Below, in pieces: positions 50,985 through 58,759 of a DNA stretch of 64,000 nucleotides. A program made the position numbers and the translations under genes. Under the pieces are notes generated by a model that had not been told where the DNA came from, made no database searches, and worked only from the letters and a program-made list of their open reading frames with translations. The stretch lies in IMG/VR virus record IMGVR_UViG_3300048583_000100, positions 33,428-97,427 of that record; one strand, given 5' to 3'. This stretch comes from a virus. The number at the start of each line of letters is the position of its first letter. Positions within the stretch are counted from its first letter, which is position 1.

Positions 50985-51560
50985 TTAGTAACCCGAATAG
51001 TCTCTTACTTCCACTAGCATCGGTACTGACATACCGAGATATGGTCTACGATTCATTTGACCATGAGCTCTGATTCCGCGATATTCGGCGATGTAGTTGT
51101 ATCCTACGATGCGACGATCGTACTGCATTTCGCAGTCTCTACCGCGATGACGTCCGCGTGGCTCTTCGTATCTATCACGATTGCGACGATTCATGTCGTT
51201 GCCAACTGTCGCGCCGATAGCTCCACCAGCGATCATAGCAAGGTCTCTTCCAGAGCCATCGCCTACTTGGCTACCGACAGCACCACCAACGATTGCACCT
51301 AGAACGGTGCCACCATTTAGCGAGCTGTGGTTTCGACGCTGTTCGTAACCACCGTCATAGCGATCATACCGGTCATATCGACCACGGCAGTGTCGGCCAA
51401 TTGGCACGATGTCAATGATTGGACGTCCAATCGAGACTACGCGGCCAAAGACCTGCCGAGTGTTTGCATCTCTCTGGTACTGGTAGTCATAGCCCTGAGC
51501 GGATACGGAACCCGCGAACGCCATCAGACCAACAGCGATGAATGAAAGAATCTTGTTCAT
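50985..51560 (-). CDS. Glycine-zipper envelope protein (17-kDa-antigen-like)
   Basis: About 191 aa from ATG 51560. Signal peptide MNKILSFIAVGLMAFAGSVSAQ, quoted in short: KILSFIAVGLMAFAG then SVSAQ. A basic Tyr-Asp-Arg stretch follows, then the glycine-zipper GTVLGAIVGGAVGSQVG and MIAGGAIGATVGNDMN (about 95-130), as in the Rickettsia 17-kDa antigen and SlyB-type outer-membrane proteins. No lipobox Cys. Possibly acquired from a bacterium and acting in the envelope of the infected cell; inference. Confidence 0.8.
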   Translation of the reverse strand: MNKILSFIAVGLMAFAGSVSAQGYDYQYQRDANTRQVFGRVVSIGRPIIDIVPIGRHCRGRYDRYDRYDGGYEQRRNHSSLNGGTVLGAIVGGAVGSQVGDGSGRDLAMIAGGAIGATVGNDMNRRNRDRYEEPRGRHRGRDCEMQYDRRIVGYNYIAEYRGIRAHGQMNRRPYLGMSVPMLVEVRDYSGY

Positions 51561-51633
51561 GATAGAACCTCTTTGTGTGGGTGACTCAATACTATTTAAC
51601 ACTGTGTGGCTCGTGAAGTACACGGATAACACA

Positions 51634-51662
51634 AAACAGAGCGAAATACCCTCGCTCTGTTT
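51634..51662 (-). terminator. Intrinsic terminator
   Basis: 10-bp stem AAACAGAGCG/CGCTCTGTTT, 9-nt loop, T-run on the minus strand. Ends the transcript containing 51683-53814. Confidence 0.8.
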
Positions 51663-51682
51663 ACCGTGCATTTACTCTGGGA

Positions 51683-51859
51683 CTATCGATTCAGCTTTTC
51701 GGCTAGTTCGTCAGCGAAAGCAATTTTGTCGTCGCGGGTTGCGAAGTCGCCGCTTAGCACAAGAGCTGCATCATGGTCGAAATTGTTGCTCATGATGACG
51801 ATGCGCTCAACTGCTGCACCTTTAGCTGGCCAGATTTCTACGTACCATTCCTTGCTCAT
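51683..51859 (-). CDS. Small unknown protein
   Basis: 58 aa, start overlaps upstream stop by ATGA. MSKEWYVEIWPAKGAAVERI, then a helical C-terminus (DKIAFADELAEKLNR). Beta-hairpin plus helix. No family recognised. Confidence 0.65.
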   Translation of the reverse strand: MSKEWYVEIWPAKGAAVERIVIMSNNFDHDAALVLSGDFATRDDKIAFADELAEKLNR

Positions 51860-52002
51860 CGCTGTTCCTTGTACGAGGTCACTTGCTTGTAGATTCCGAA
51901 GATGATGCGGCGGTAAATTCCGAACTCGTCATCCATGCCGCTGAAGATGTCTCTGTTCCAGACGTACTTACGCCCAAGCAGCCGAACTGGCTCCCACTTC
52001 AT
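51856..52002 (-). CDS. Small basic unknown protein
   Basis: 48 aa: MKWEPVRLLGRKYVWNRDIF onward, basic and aromatic. ATGA overlap downstream and one base from the next gene upstream. No family recognised. Confidence 0.6.
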   Translation of the reverse strand: MKWEPVRLLGRKYVWNRDIFSGMDDEFGIYRRIIFGIYKQVTSYKEQR

Positions 52003-52003
52003 T

Positions 52004-52159
52004 TCACGCTTCGATTGACCCTTCACCTGAGATTTCCGATTTGATGTTCTCGAGAACTTCTGCTAGCTTCTCTGGTTCAAAATCGCCTACTTCTACGTAG
52101 AAGACTTTGCGATCACCCTTGAGGTCCATTCGTACTTCTTGTTCTGTTTTGCCCGTCAT
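52004..52159 (-). CDS. Small acidic unknown protein
   Basis: 51 aa: MTGKTEQEVRMDLKGDRKVF, then an acidic helix (PEKLAEVLENIKSEI). Sits between bactofilin and the basic 48-aa protein with 10-bp and 1-bp gaps. No family recognised. Confidence 0.6.
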   Translation of the reverse strand: MTGKTEQEVRMDLKGDRKVFYVEVGDFEPEKLAEVLENIKSEISGEGSIEA

Positions 52160-52169
52160 GTGGTTCTCC

Positions 52170-52643
52170 TTACGGCTTTAGTTCGATTCCATCTGCGCGG
52201 GCAGGGTAACCGGTCCACGGCTCCGGCAGAACTTCGACAGCTTCACCGTCAATGTTCTTGAGGATGCAGTCGTGGATGTTGGCGCCTGGTTCGATCTCGA
52301 GACGGCGATAGTACAGCGTGGCACCGAAGACTTTCGCAGTAGAGCTGATGCGCAGAGTATCTTCCGCCCAAATCTTCTTCGAAGTCACTTCGCCAGCGAT
52401 GACGATGCAGTTGGCGCTAAGTAGGGCCGAGCTGACATTTCCAGTCTTGGTGACGTGAATGACGTCACTGTTGTTCTTTGACTTTGCGCCTGGCTCTACC
52501 GCATTGCGAAGGATATCGCCCTTGACAGTACCTTCCACCTGGATAACACCGGTGAAGTTTACTGCTCCATTGATCTCAGTGCCAGCGGCAATAAGGTTGG
52601 TGAACGAATCAGTCGACAGCGTACGCTTGAAGAATTTCATCAT
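52170..52643 (-). CDS. Bactofilin-like protein
   Basis: 157 aa. TNLIAAGTEINGAVNFTGVIQVEG matches the start of bactofilin (I-x-x-G-T-x-I-x-G-x-I-x-F-x-G-x-L-x-V-x-G); repeats such as VIHVTKTGNV, ANCIVIAGEVTSKKI and DTLRISSTAKVFGATL continue the right-handed beta-helix. Bactofilins polymerise into cytoskeletal filaments that place cell-wall or polysaccharide enzymes. A phage copy is unusual; it could disturb or direct host envelope growth. A second Met (52640) could be the start. Confidence 0.8.
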   Translation of the reverse strand: MMKFFKRTLSTDSFTNLIAAGTEINGAVNFTGVIQVEGTVKGDILRNAVEPGAKSKNNSDVIHVTKTGNVSSALLSANCIVIAGEVTSKKIWAEDTLRISSTAKVFGATLYYRRLEIEPGANIHDCILKNIDGEAVEVLPEPWTGYPARADGIELKP

Positions 52644-52655
52644 GTGGCTCCTAGT

Positions 52656-53234
52656 TTAGTTGGGTATTGCAAAGTCTTGCTTCAAAGCATCCCAAGCTAC
52701 TCGATTAGATCGAGCGTCGGAAAGGGCGTGGTGCGGTATCTCTTTCGTCTTGAGGAAATAGTTCATGACGTGGTCTGAGAACTTCTGTCTGATGGTCGTG
52801 TGAATGACTCGGCACGCCTCATCTGGATTTGGATCGTTGAACGTAGTACCGTAAATCCACTTCGAAATCGTCAGCCACTGGTTCTCAATGACGAGCATCT
52901 TGGGATGCTTCTCACCAAGAAGATTGAGAAGTAGATCGAAGTCAGTCTGATAGTCCGCAGAGATGACAACGAATTCGAAAGGTAGCTCATCAAACCAAGT
53001 CCACAGCCGAGCAGACAGTTCCGTTTCCTTCATTCCAAACTGCTCGGGCTTAAGCAGAGGATAGACCACCTTCTGAACAAAGTCTGATGCGTTCTTCCGG
53101 TTGAAGCTGAGATTCTCTCCGTAGAATTCATGCGCGTCGTTAATCGACAGTCCAATAGAGATGAGCTCGGGGTGAACGAACTCCGTGAACTCGGTGTCGA
53201 TGTGAACTCGAGCTATTTTGCCGATGTCAATCAC
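52656..53234 (-). CDS. 3'-5' exonuclease, RNase H-like (GTG start)
   Basis: About 192 aa. ARVHIDTEFTEFVHPELISIG has the exo I Asp and Glu, VVISADYQTDFDLLLNL the exo II Asp and HHALSDARSNRVAWDAL the exo III His/Asp. Related in plan to 10316-10771. GTG 53234 overlaps DHFR by 8 bp; the longer reading upstream overlaps DHFR fully and is not credible. Probably trims RNA or DNA ends. Confidence 0.78.
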   Translation of the reverse strand: MIDIGKIARVHIDTEFTEFVHPELISIGLSINDAHEFYGENLSFNRKNASDFVQKVVYPLLKPEQFGMKETELSARLWTWFDELPFEFVVISADYQTDFDLLLNLLGEKHPKMLVIENQWLTISKWIYGTTFNDPNPDEACRVIHTTIRQKFSDHVMNYFLKTKEIPHHALSDARSNRVAWDALKQDFAIPN

Positions 53235-53814
53235 GGTCAAACCTCGTGAACTGGAACTGCACGTCATTGTGCTCATGCCATTCCGAACGATAGGCGCAGA
53301 CATAGCGGGTGCCGTTGGGAGCAATGACCACGTCATCGTGGAAATGATCGCCGCCGATGGGGAACTTAACGTCGCCCTCTACGTTGCGATTGACGATGGT
53401 GATGAAGAGCTTTGCTGGATTCAGATTGAGCGATGCTTCGTAGATCGCCTGACCGCCGATGACGAACGTGTTGGCGTCGTCTTCCTTGTCCAGCGCATTG
53501 ATGAAGCTGCCGTTGGTCTCGTCTACACCCTCGGCACAGTAGCGAATGGCCTTGATGATGTCGCGCGTGATGACAACATTGCGTCGCTTAGGTAGCGGCC
53601 TACCAATGGACTCGAAAGTGTGCGATCCCATGATCACTGTCTTGCCAGCAGTACACTCCTTGAACCACTTGAAGTCCTTCGGCAAATGCCAAGGAATGGT
53701 ATTCGAAGTGGAATCGCCGATGGTGCCATTGAGAGCAACTGCAGCAATGACACTGAATTGCCTCTGCTTACCAGAAGGCTTCTTTGGCGATGGAAGCTGT
53801 ACGACGTTTGACAT
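53227..53814 (-). CDS. folA: Dihydrofolate reductase
   Basis: 195 aa. FSVIAAVALNGTIGDSTSNTIPWHLPKDFKWFK (in pieces: IAAVALNGTIG, IPWHLPKD), VIMGSHTFESIGRPLPKRRN and TFVIGGQAIYEASL are the classical DHFR motifs, with the substrate-contact Asp in LPKD. Regenerates tetrahydrofolate used by thymidylate synthase and dCMP hydroxymethylase. The N-terminal 18 residues are an extra, Lys/Pro-rich tail. Driven by the promoter at 53852-53880. Confidence 0.93.
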   Translation of the reverse strand: MSNVVQLPSPKKPSGKQRQFSVIAAVALNGTIGDSTSNTIPWHLPKDFKWFKECTAGKTVIMGSHTFESIGRPLPKRRNVVITRDIIKAIRYCAEGVDETNGSFINALDKEDDANTFVIGGQAIYEASLNLNPAKLFITIVNRNVEGDVKFPIGGDHFHDDVVIAPNGTRYVCAYRSEWHEHNDVQFQFTRFDRD

Positions 53815-53836
53815 AGTCGAGGTCTCGAAAAAGAAA

Positions 53837-53871
53837 GAGGGCTACAAAGACATTATATCCTGGTAGCCCTC
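53837..53871 (-). terminator. Hairpin overlapping the DHFR promoter
   Basis: Perfect 9-bp inverted repeat GAGGGCTAC/GTAGCCCTC with TTTCTTTTT after it on the minus strand, typical of a terminator for the gene upstream. Its loop contains the TATAAT of the DHFR promoter, so the same DNA is a terminator, promoter and possibly operator. Confidence 0.6.
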
Positions 53872-53880
53872 AAAAGTAAA
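53852..53880 (-). promoter_or_regulatory. Early-type promoter for DHFR
   Basis: Minus strand TTTACT, 17 bp, TATAAT, inside the inverted repeat at 53837-53871. Confidence 0.8.
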
Positions 53881-53893
53881 CTTGACGCTTTTC

Positions 53894-54076
53894 TTATCGC
53901 TTAGGCTTCACAGCCTGATTGACGCATTCGCCAGCGTTCTTCAACAGCTTGGCTGTTCTATCGAACGGACCTCTGTTGACAGAGTCAGCAGATGCTGGAA
54001 GGGTGACGATGTCTGCTACCAAAGCAACAGGCGTGAGCGCTGCCGAAATGGTCGCCTTCAAAAGATTTGTGAACAC
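53894..54076 (-). CDS. Small protein with hydrophobic helix (GTG start)
   Basis: About 60 aa from GTG 54076, five bases after AGGAGG. Hydrophobic stretch ATISAALTPVALVADIVTLP (about 8-27), then a basic C-terminus (KLLKNAGECVNQAVKPKR). Similar small proteins are common in T4-like phages, without known role. Confidence 0.6.
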   Translation of the reverse strand: MFTNLLKATISAALTPVALVADIVTLPASADSVNRGPFDRTAKLLKNAGECVNQAVKPKR

Positions 54077-54085
54077 TTGCACCTC

Positions 54086-54232
54086 CTAGTCTTGACGTTT
54101 AAGATCAGCGATTACTTGGTCTATCTCGTAATCGCTGTACCCATCGACCCACATTGCGGATCGAATAGCAGCCTCTTCTTGTTCCTGGCTAGGTTTGAAC
54201 CACGCCAGGAACTTTAGAAAGAGCCGAGCCAT
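54086..54232 (-). CDS. Small unknown protein
   Basis: 48 aa; ATG overlaps the Ro60 stop by one base (TGATG), so it is translated from the same mRNA. MARLFLKFLAWFKPSQEQEE start, acidic end. May be an anti-Ro or membrane-associating peptide; no evidence for either. Confidence 0.6.
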   Translation of the reverse strand: MARLFLKFLAWFKPSQEQEEAAIRSAMWVDGYSDYEIDQVIADLKRQD

Positions 54233-55860
54233 CAGAACTGCTGAATCAGCTGAGGAGCTGCCGAGTCAAAGCCGACGATGTCGAGCATACCAGGGTCCTT
54301 CGGGTCGGCGATCGTGAAGCTAGTCGTCGAAGTACCGCAGACGATCAGCTTCGCATCGCGGTTGTACTGCTTGCGGTAGCGCGCGAGCGCTTCTACCGGC
54401 TGCATACGACCCGCGTAGGTCTCGTTGTCCGTGATGACGATGAACTTGTCAACAGCAGACATGTTCTTCTCGATGGCCGTGAGCATTGGCAGCGAGCAGT
54501 CAGTCGAGCCCCAGCTGAAGTTGCGAATCACGTTGAGCACGTTGTCGAGACGCATTGCTGGCGTGATCTTGAGCTCGCTCATCTTCGAGTTGAAACCACC
54601 AACCCAAGAGTTCGACTCACGCTTCACGACTGCCATTGCGAGAACACCGGCAACTTCTGCAGCGGTGAGGTTAGGAGCACCGATGGCGCGTGCACCGAAC
54701 ATCGAGCCCGAGCAGTCAACGCCGATGAAGTGGCCCTGACCAGTGCTTTCGATGTACTGGAACGAATCATAGAACGCATCGTTCAGCGCATCGAGGACCG
54801 CCTGTACAGGCTGCCAGGTGAGAGTACCGCGATCACCATGGCCCTGGCGGTACTGGTTGAAAGCGTTCAAGATGGTGATCGGGTGAACTCGACCGTTCTT
54901 GATTGCCTCTGCATCAGTCAGCTTGGCGATGACAGTCTTCAGATCGCTCGAGAGCGGCTTGATGACGCCAATGTTGGTGAGCTGACCCAGCTTACGGATC
55001 AGCGCAGTCATGCCCATGTTCTGGACCAGTGCGCCCATTACATCAGCGTCACGGTGCAGTTCAGTTGGCAGCATTTCCCAGCTGATATCGCGGTAGTCTG
55101 CGATCACGCGGAGAGCGTTCTTCTTGTTCTGTGGCTCACGCTTCAGCGACTCGACAGCCGTGTACAGGCCTGGCAGAGCAACATTGGCTTCAGTGAAGGT
55201 CTCCGCACCCTTGACGGTGTAGCGGAACATGTTCGACTGGACGTCAGACTTCGGCTTCACGTGTGCGAGGCGGAGGACGTCGCGGTGCGACCAACCATCA
55301 CGAGACTGGTACTTGAGCAGCTGGACGGCGAGCTTGTCTTCGCCACGCTTGGTGTACCATGCAGCAACACCGCGCTTCGCAGCAGCGTTCCACTTGCCAA
55401 GCTCGTCAAGTGCAGAGACGAACTGGAAGAGATGCGTACCGATACGAGCCACACGAGGCAGAGCCTCGTAAGCAGCAGCGACAGTTGCTTCGTTGCCATG
55501 GATGGCGCAAAGAGCCAGCGCGAACACAGCTGGGTCGTTCTTTGGCGCGCGACCTTCGGTTGAGAACTCGACGATGCGATTCACGACACGGATGCCGTCT
55601 TCGTGGATGCACTTGATGACGTTCTTACCGGCATCCTTCGTCAGCTTCTGGGCAGAAGCGTAGTACGACGGCTTGTCGGAACCGAGGATGAGGAAGCGGT
55701 CGAGGTAGCCCCAGTTGTCTAGGACGAACGTGAAACCACCGGCATAGTTCTTGGCCATTTCGGTCTCACGACCAGCAATTGGCGAAGTCTGGCGGGTCTG
55801 CGTGGTAGCAGGGTTCGTCGACAGCGTCGAGGCGTAGAAGTTCTTGAGGTTCTTTGACAT
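54232..55860 (-). CDS. rsr: Ro60/Rsr-like RNA-binding protein (TROVE + vWA)
   Basis: 542 aa. N-terminal HEAT-like TROVE ring (about 30-350) with helical repeats such as GIRVVNRIVEFSTEGRAPKND and DPAVFALALCAIHG. C-terminal von Willebrand A domain with a MIDAS: GVDCSGSMFG (about 370), the Thr in GSTDCSLP and ITDNETYAG. Bacterial Rsr binds Y RNA and misfolded RNA and works with exonucleases in RNA decay under stress. It is preceded by an unusual 500-nt structured leader (55861-56365) and followed by two small genes. Confidence 0.88.
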   Translation of the reverse strand: MSKNLKNFYASTLSTNPATTQTRQTSPIAGRETEMAKNYAGGFTFVLDNWGYLDRFLILGSDKPSYYASAQKLTKDAGKNVIKCIHEDGIRVVNRIVEFSTEGRAPKNDPAVFALALCAIHGNEATVAAAYEALPRVARIGTHLFQFVSALDELGKWNAAAKRGVAAWYTKRGEDKLAVQLLKYQSRDGWSHRDVLRLAHVKPKSDVQSNMFRYTVKGAETFTEANVALPGLYTAVESLKREPQNKKNALRVIADYRDISWEMLPTELHRDADVMGALVQNMGMTALIRKLGQLTNIGVIKPLSSDLKTVIAKLTDAEAIKNGRVHPITILNAFNQYRQGHGDRGTLTWQPVQAVLDALNDAFYDSFQYIESTGQGHFIGVDCSGSMFGARAIGAPNLTAAEVAGVLAMAVVKRESNSWVGGFNSKMSELKITPAMRLDNVLNVIRNFSWGSTDCSLPMLTAIEKNMSAVDKFIVITDNETYAGRMQPVEALARYRKQYNRDAKLIVCGTSTTSFTIADPKDPGMLDIVGFDSAAPQLIQQF

Positions 55861-56365
55861 TTTGATGCTCCTTGGATACGGCTGTTTGGCATAAACAGCA
55901 AATGTACATCACTCGATTCTGTTATCTCCTCCACAAAATTTGGAGTCGGAGACTTCAGTTGACGACCCGAAGGTATAGCCGAAGCTACTTGCCAACCTAG
56001 CCCATGATTTTCAGTCATGTGCGGCCAATCTGGTTATTTCTAACCAGCAACTCAGACACTTTCGAGTGTCAAAATATCGCCATTTCTACAGCGAGAATAG
56101 CTTCCTGTTTGGGGGTTAAATCAGGCCAGGAAACGGCCTACCTATTTTGCTTGACGCTCGGAATAGGCACCTAGTCCTTGCGGACGCCACCACTTCAGTA
56201 TAGGATAACCAACATCCGCCGGTGGAAGAGCTAACAGAATCGAGTGAGTGTTTGGGGAACGTTGAGGGTTCGAAAGAAGGAAACTAAGTAGTGACGATTG
56301 GAGGTGATCTGCAAGATAACCAATCGTCTCCGGTTTCATTCGAACCGTTATTCAGCATGTAGGTA
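55861..56365 (-). ncRNA. Structured leader or Y-RNA candidate upstream of rsr
   Basis: No credible gene between rsr and the promoter at 56366-56394. As minus-strand RNA the region folds into a chain of hairpins: AGGCC/GGCCT (56123-56139), GACACT/AGTGTC (56055-56070), CTGGTTA/TAACCAG (56030-56047), CATGA/TCATG (56003-56019), and two C(UUCG)G tetraloop hairpins (55965-55974 and 55976-55987). The two UUCG loops form only in minus-strand RNA. GGTTCGAATG near the 5' end resembles a T-loop, a feature of bacterial Y RNAs. Y RNA is established as the Ro60 partner; the assignment here is inference. A 65-codon open frame (56142-56339) has no ribosome site. Confidence 0.45.
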
Positions 56366-56394
56366 ATTATACACTCGATGAGACGGAATGTAAA
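56366..56394 (-). promoter_or_regulatory. Early-type promoter for the Y-RNA-like leader and rsr
   Basis: Minus strand TTTACA, 17 bp, TATAAT, the best match to consensus in the window. It leaves about 500 nt before the rsr ATG. Confidence 0.85.
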
Positions 56395-56414
56395 CTGTGC
56401 TGAAGGTATTTTAT

Positions 56415-56993
56415 TTATGAAGCGTCAACCTGACTTTCGTCAAGCTTGTAGATGATGCCAGGGCCAAGTACGAAACTGTTCTGCGGGAGAATCAGCTTCT
56501 TTGTCGGGTCACCATCGAGGTTTACGACACCATCGAAAACGAATTTGCGGATATTGCCGTCAATCCACTTGACCATAACCCAGTCGTAGATTGGGAAATC
56601 CTTGTACTTGGAATTGCTCTTCTCCGCCTTCTCTACAATGTCAATCGAGAATTCGCGAGTGCCTGCAATCTTGCCTGGCTTTCCAGGTAGATCGACATTG
56701 CCATTCTTGGAAGCTTCTTCCAGATCAACGGCGTGTTGAAGGTCTTTGACGTACTCGTCAATGTTGTTGCCGTAGATTTTGATTTGCTGGTACTGCGCGT
56801 AGATGAGCAGAATGATTCTGCCGCCAATGAATGAAGTGATGAAGCTCACACTCCCCGAAAGAAGTGTGAGCTCACCGAACCAAAACAGAACAAGCGGGAC
56901 GAAGATGATGTTAGCTATCCAGGGCATCTTCCTCGCCAACTTTCGCTGGCGAGTTAGAGCGAGGGTCATCTTTTCAGACAGACCCGCCGTCAC
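56415..56993 (-). CDS. Membrane protein (GTG start)
   Basis: 192 aa. GTG overlaps the HNH stop (GTGA). Two hydrophobic helices (about 25-45 and 50-75), then a long soluble region with beta strands (YDWVMVKWIDGNIRKFVF). Probably inner membrane with a cytoplasmic domain. Co-transcribed with the HNH gene. No family recognised. Confidence 0.7.
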   Translation of the reverse strand: MTAGLSEKMTLALTRQRKLARKMPWIANIIFVPLVLFWFGELTLLSGSVSFITSFIGGRIILLIYAQYQQIKIYGNNIDEYVKDLQHAVDLEEASKNGNVDLPGKPGKIAGTREFSIDIVEKAEKSNSKYKDFPIYDWVMVKWIDGNIRKFVFDGVVNLDGDPTKKLILPQNSFVLGPGIIYKLDESQVDAS

Positions 56994-57568
56994 GCAGCTA
57001 CTGCCTGAAGGTCTTCACGGACGCGAGACTTCTCGTCAACGAAGGCCAGCAGGAATTCCATCTGATCAGCGAGGATGTTGCGGTTCTCGAGGATGAGATG
57101 CTCTGCACGGGTAGGAATGTAAGGCAGGTAATGCAGCTGCATGCCAGCTTCCTCAGGCGTACGTGCGTCCTTCTTCTGGTTGCACTTGGCGCAAGCCGTA
57201 ACAACGTTCATCCAGATGTCCTTACCACCACGCGAACGTGGGATAACGTGGTCGCGCGTCAGCTTCGAGTCGCCGTACGTGCTTACGCAGTAGGCGCACA
57301 GATGACGGTCACGACGGAACAGCTGACGGTTGCTGAGCGAAGGCGCGCGGAACTTACGCTTGCCTGCCTCGCCCTTGACTGCGATGATTGAAGAAGTGAT
57401 GATGCGGGAACGATCGCCTGTGAACCGATTGTCACCACCCAAAATCACGCGGTCAGTCTTGCCCACTTCCCAAGAGACAAGTCCCTTAGCGTGGTAGCAA
57501 GCAGCTTCCTGCCAAGTGATCCACTTGGAAGGCTGGCCCTGAGAGTCGAGTTGTAGGATGAGTGCCAT
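56990..57568 (-). CDS. HNH endonuclease
   Basis: 192 aa. The HNH site is CAYCVSTYGDSKLTRDHVIPRSRGGKDIWMNVVTACAKCNQKK, here cited as two zinc CxxC pairs (CAYC and CAKC) around DHVIP and NVV. It matches bacterial 5-methylcytosine-type or phage HNH nucleases acting alone. N-terminal 90 residues (LILQLDSQGQPSKWIT) are often found with this HNH type. Could be a homing nuclease or a host-DNA degrader. Confidence 0.88.
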   Translation of the reverse strand: MALILQLDSQGQPSKWITWQEAACYHAKGLVSWEVGKTDRVILGGDNRFTGDRSRIITSSIIAVKGEAGKRKFRAPSLSNRQLFRRDRHLCAYCVSTYGDSKLTRDHVIPRSRGGKDIWMNVVTACAKCNQKKDARTPEEAGMQLHYLPYIPTRAEHLILENRNILADQMEFLLAFVDEKSRVREDLQAVAA

Positions 57569-57609
57569 TGGTGTAGTCCTTGTTGTTTTGAAACGTTTGT
57601 GTTATGCCC

Positions 57610-57738
57610 TTATTTCCACTGTAGCATCATTCGAACGATCAGTAGATCGACGATGAGTGTGTTGTCCACGTCCTCATCAGCTTCGACGTATTCGAAGCCA
57701 ACAGAAACGCCCATGATGGTGTCAAAGATAATATCCAA
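57610..57738 (-). CDS. Small unknown protein (TTG start)
   Basis: 42 aa. TTG 57738 is five bases after GGAGG and is the best start in frame: (M)DIIFDTIMGVSVGFEYVEAD onward. A 7-bp hairpin (AACCAGA/TCTGGTT, 57749-57768) sits at the very 5' end of its mRNA, just upstream of the ribosome site. First gene after the promoter at 57769-57797. Confidence 0.6.
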   Translation of the reverse strand: MDIIFDTIMGVSVGFEYVEADEDVDNTLIVDLLIVRMMLQWK

Positions 57739-57768
57739 GAAGCCTCCAACCAGACTTCCATCTGGTTT

Positions 57769-57797
57769 ATTATATCAAAGGAACCTGCCAAAGTAAA
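57769..57797 (-). promoter_or_regulatory. Early-type promoter for the HNH operon
   Basis: Minus strand TTTACT, 17 bp, TATAAT. Confidence 0.8.
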
Positions 57798-57854
57798 CTG
57801 CAGGTGCAGATTTTCAGCTAATCAGAAGCTCTGATTTTGGTAATCATCTGCTCT

Positions 57855-57862
57855 TATTTATC
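57855..57862 (-). promoter_or_regulatory. T4-type late promoter (GATAAATA)
   Basis: Late box upstream of the early promoter of the HNH operon, so this operon may be read at both times. Confidence 0.5.
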
Positions 57863-57888
57863 TCCGCCAGCCGAGCTCGAGAAAAGAA

Positions 57889-57912
57889 AAAGGGACTCTT
57901 CGGAGTCCCTTT
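57889..57912 (-). terminator. Intrinsic terminator
   Basis: 10-bp perfect stem AAAGGGACTC/GAGTCCCTTT with CGAA loop, then TTCTTTTC on the minus strand. Ends the 58604-57937 transcript. Confidence 0.85.
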
Positions 57913-57936
57913 CTTTAGCATCCAATTTGAGAAGAT

Positions 57937-58071
57937 TTACTGCTGCGAACCATCTGCAGACTTATACTTTTCAATGAAGCTCTTTACTCGGGACCAAATT
58001 GCTTTTCCTAGTACCATCCAGAAGGGTGCAAAGGCGGCTCCGACTACAACACCGAGAATGAAGTCAATCAT
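57937..58071 (-). CDS. Small single-pass membrane protein
   Basis: 44 aa; ATG overlaps the upstream stop (TAATG). Hydrophobic helix FILGVVVGAAFAPFWMVLG (4-22), then a basic tail. Typical of tiny phage membrane proteins. Function unknown. Confidence 0.7.
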   Translation of the reverse strand: MIDFILGVVVGAAFAPFWMVLGKAIWSRVKSFIEKYKSADGSQQ

Positions 58072-58604
58072 TACACGGCTCTCGTGGACTTACTGCCCAT
58101 CTTAGCTTTTGCCTTGTCCCACTTCTTCAAAACTTCCTCTAGCGAGGTCGACCAAATTCCTACGAGTGAACCAACCGGATCACCGGCCTTCATGCGAGGC
58201 TTTGGTGAGTTGAGTCGTGTCTGTGCTTCTTGACCCCAGCCACCATTGGTTGAATAACGGATCTGACCATTTGCGAAAATCTTGTACTGCGCGTTGAACT
58301 TCTTGCCGCTTGGATACACGCGATTTGTTTCAAACGAGAGTGTGCCCTTCTTTTCAGAAGCCGGCAGCTCCACATACTTCATGCCATCAGCGCCAGTAGC
58401 CTTCTTGAAAATTGCCGTGTCCTTGAACTTCTTCAAAGCTTCAGCAATATCGTCCTTGGTAATGTCCATCGTATCAAGCCAATCGAGAACAGATCCAAGA
58501 AGCTGCTTCTTGTCATCGTCGTAGCGTGGCGAGTAGTAAGCGCCAGCGCTTAGGTTGCGCTTCGGCGAGCTCTGTACTGCTTCAAAGAGGTCAGATACTT
58601 TCAT
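58071..58604 (-). CDS. Candidate packaged protein
   Basis: 177 aa. MKVSDLFEA is a capsid-targeting-like peptide (cut after L-F-E), very close to MKLRELFES at 39823. The rest is alpha/beta and basic (KRNLSAGAYYSPRYDDDKKQ) with no recognised domain. Behind a GATAAATA late promoter at 58639-58646. Followed by a tiny membrane protein and a terminator. Packaging is inference. Confidence 0.7.
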   Translation of the reverse strand: MKVSDLFEAVQSSPKRNLSAGAYYSPRYDDDKKQLLGSVLDWLDTMDITKDDIAEALKKFKDTAIFKKATGADGMKYVELPASEKKGTLSFETNRVYPSGKKFNAQYKIFANGQIRYSTNGGWGQEAQTRLNSPKPRMKAGDPVGSLVGIWSTSLEEVLKKWDKAKAKMGSKSTRAV

Positions 58605-58638
58605 GATTGCATTTCCAGGAGGTGGTTGTTCATGCTCT

Positions 58639-58646
58639 TATTTATC
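58639..58646 (-). promoter_or_regulatory. T4-type late promoter (GATAAATA)
   Basis: Late box 35 bp upstream of the cargo gene at 58604, just after tRNA-Thr. Confidence 0.75.
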
Positions 58647-58677
58647 CAGATGTCACGATGGTGACACCGAAAGATGG

Positions 58678-58750
<73 letters not shown>

Positions 58751-58759
58751 ACATTGTGT

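Noticed and set aside
53232-53336. Longer start of the RNase H-like exonuclease
   Set aside because: The extra residues overlap DHFR and do not look like protein; GTG 53234 gives the conserved start.
56142-56339. 65-codon minus-strand frame in the rsr leader
   Set aside because: No ribosome site and composition without helices or strands of note; the region is better explained by RNA hairpins.
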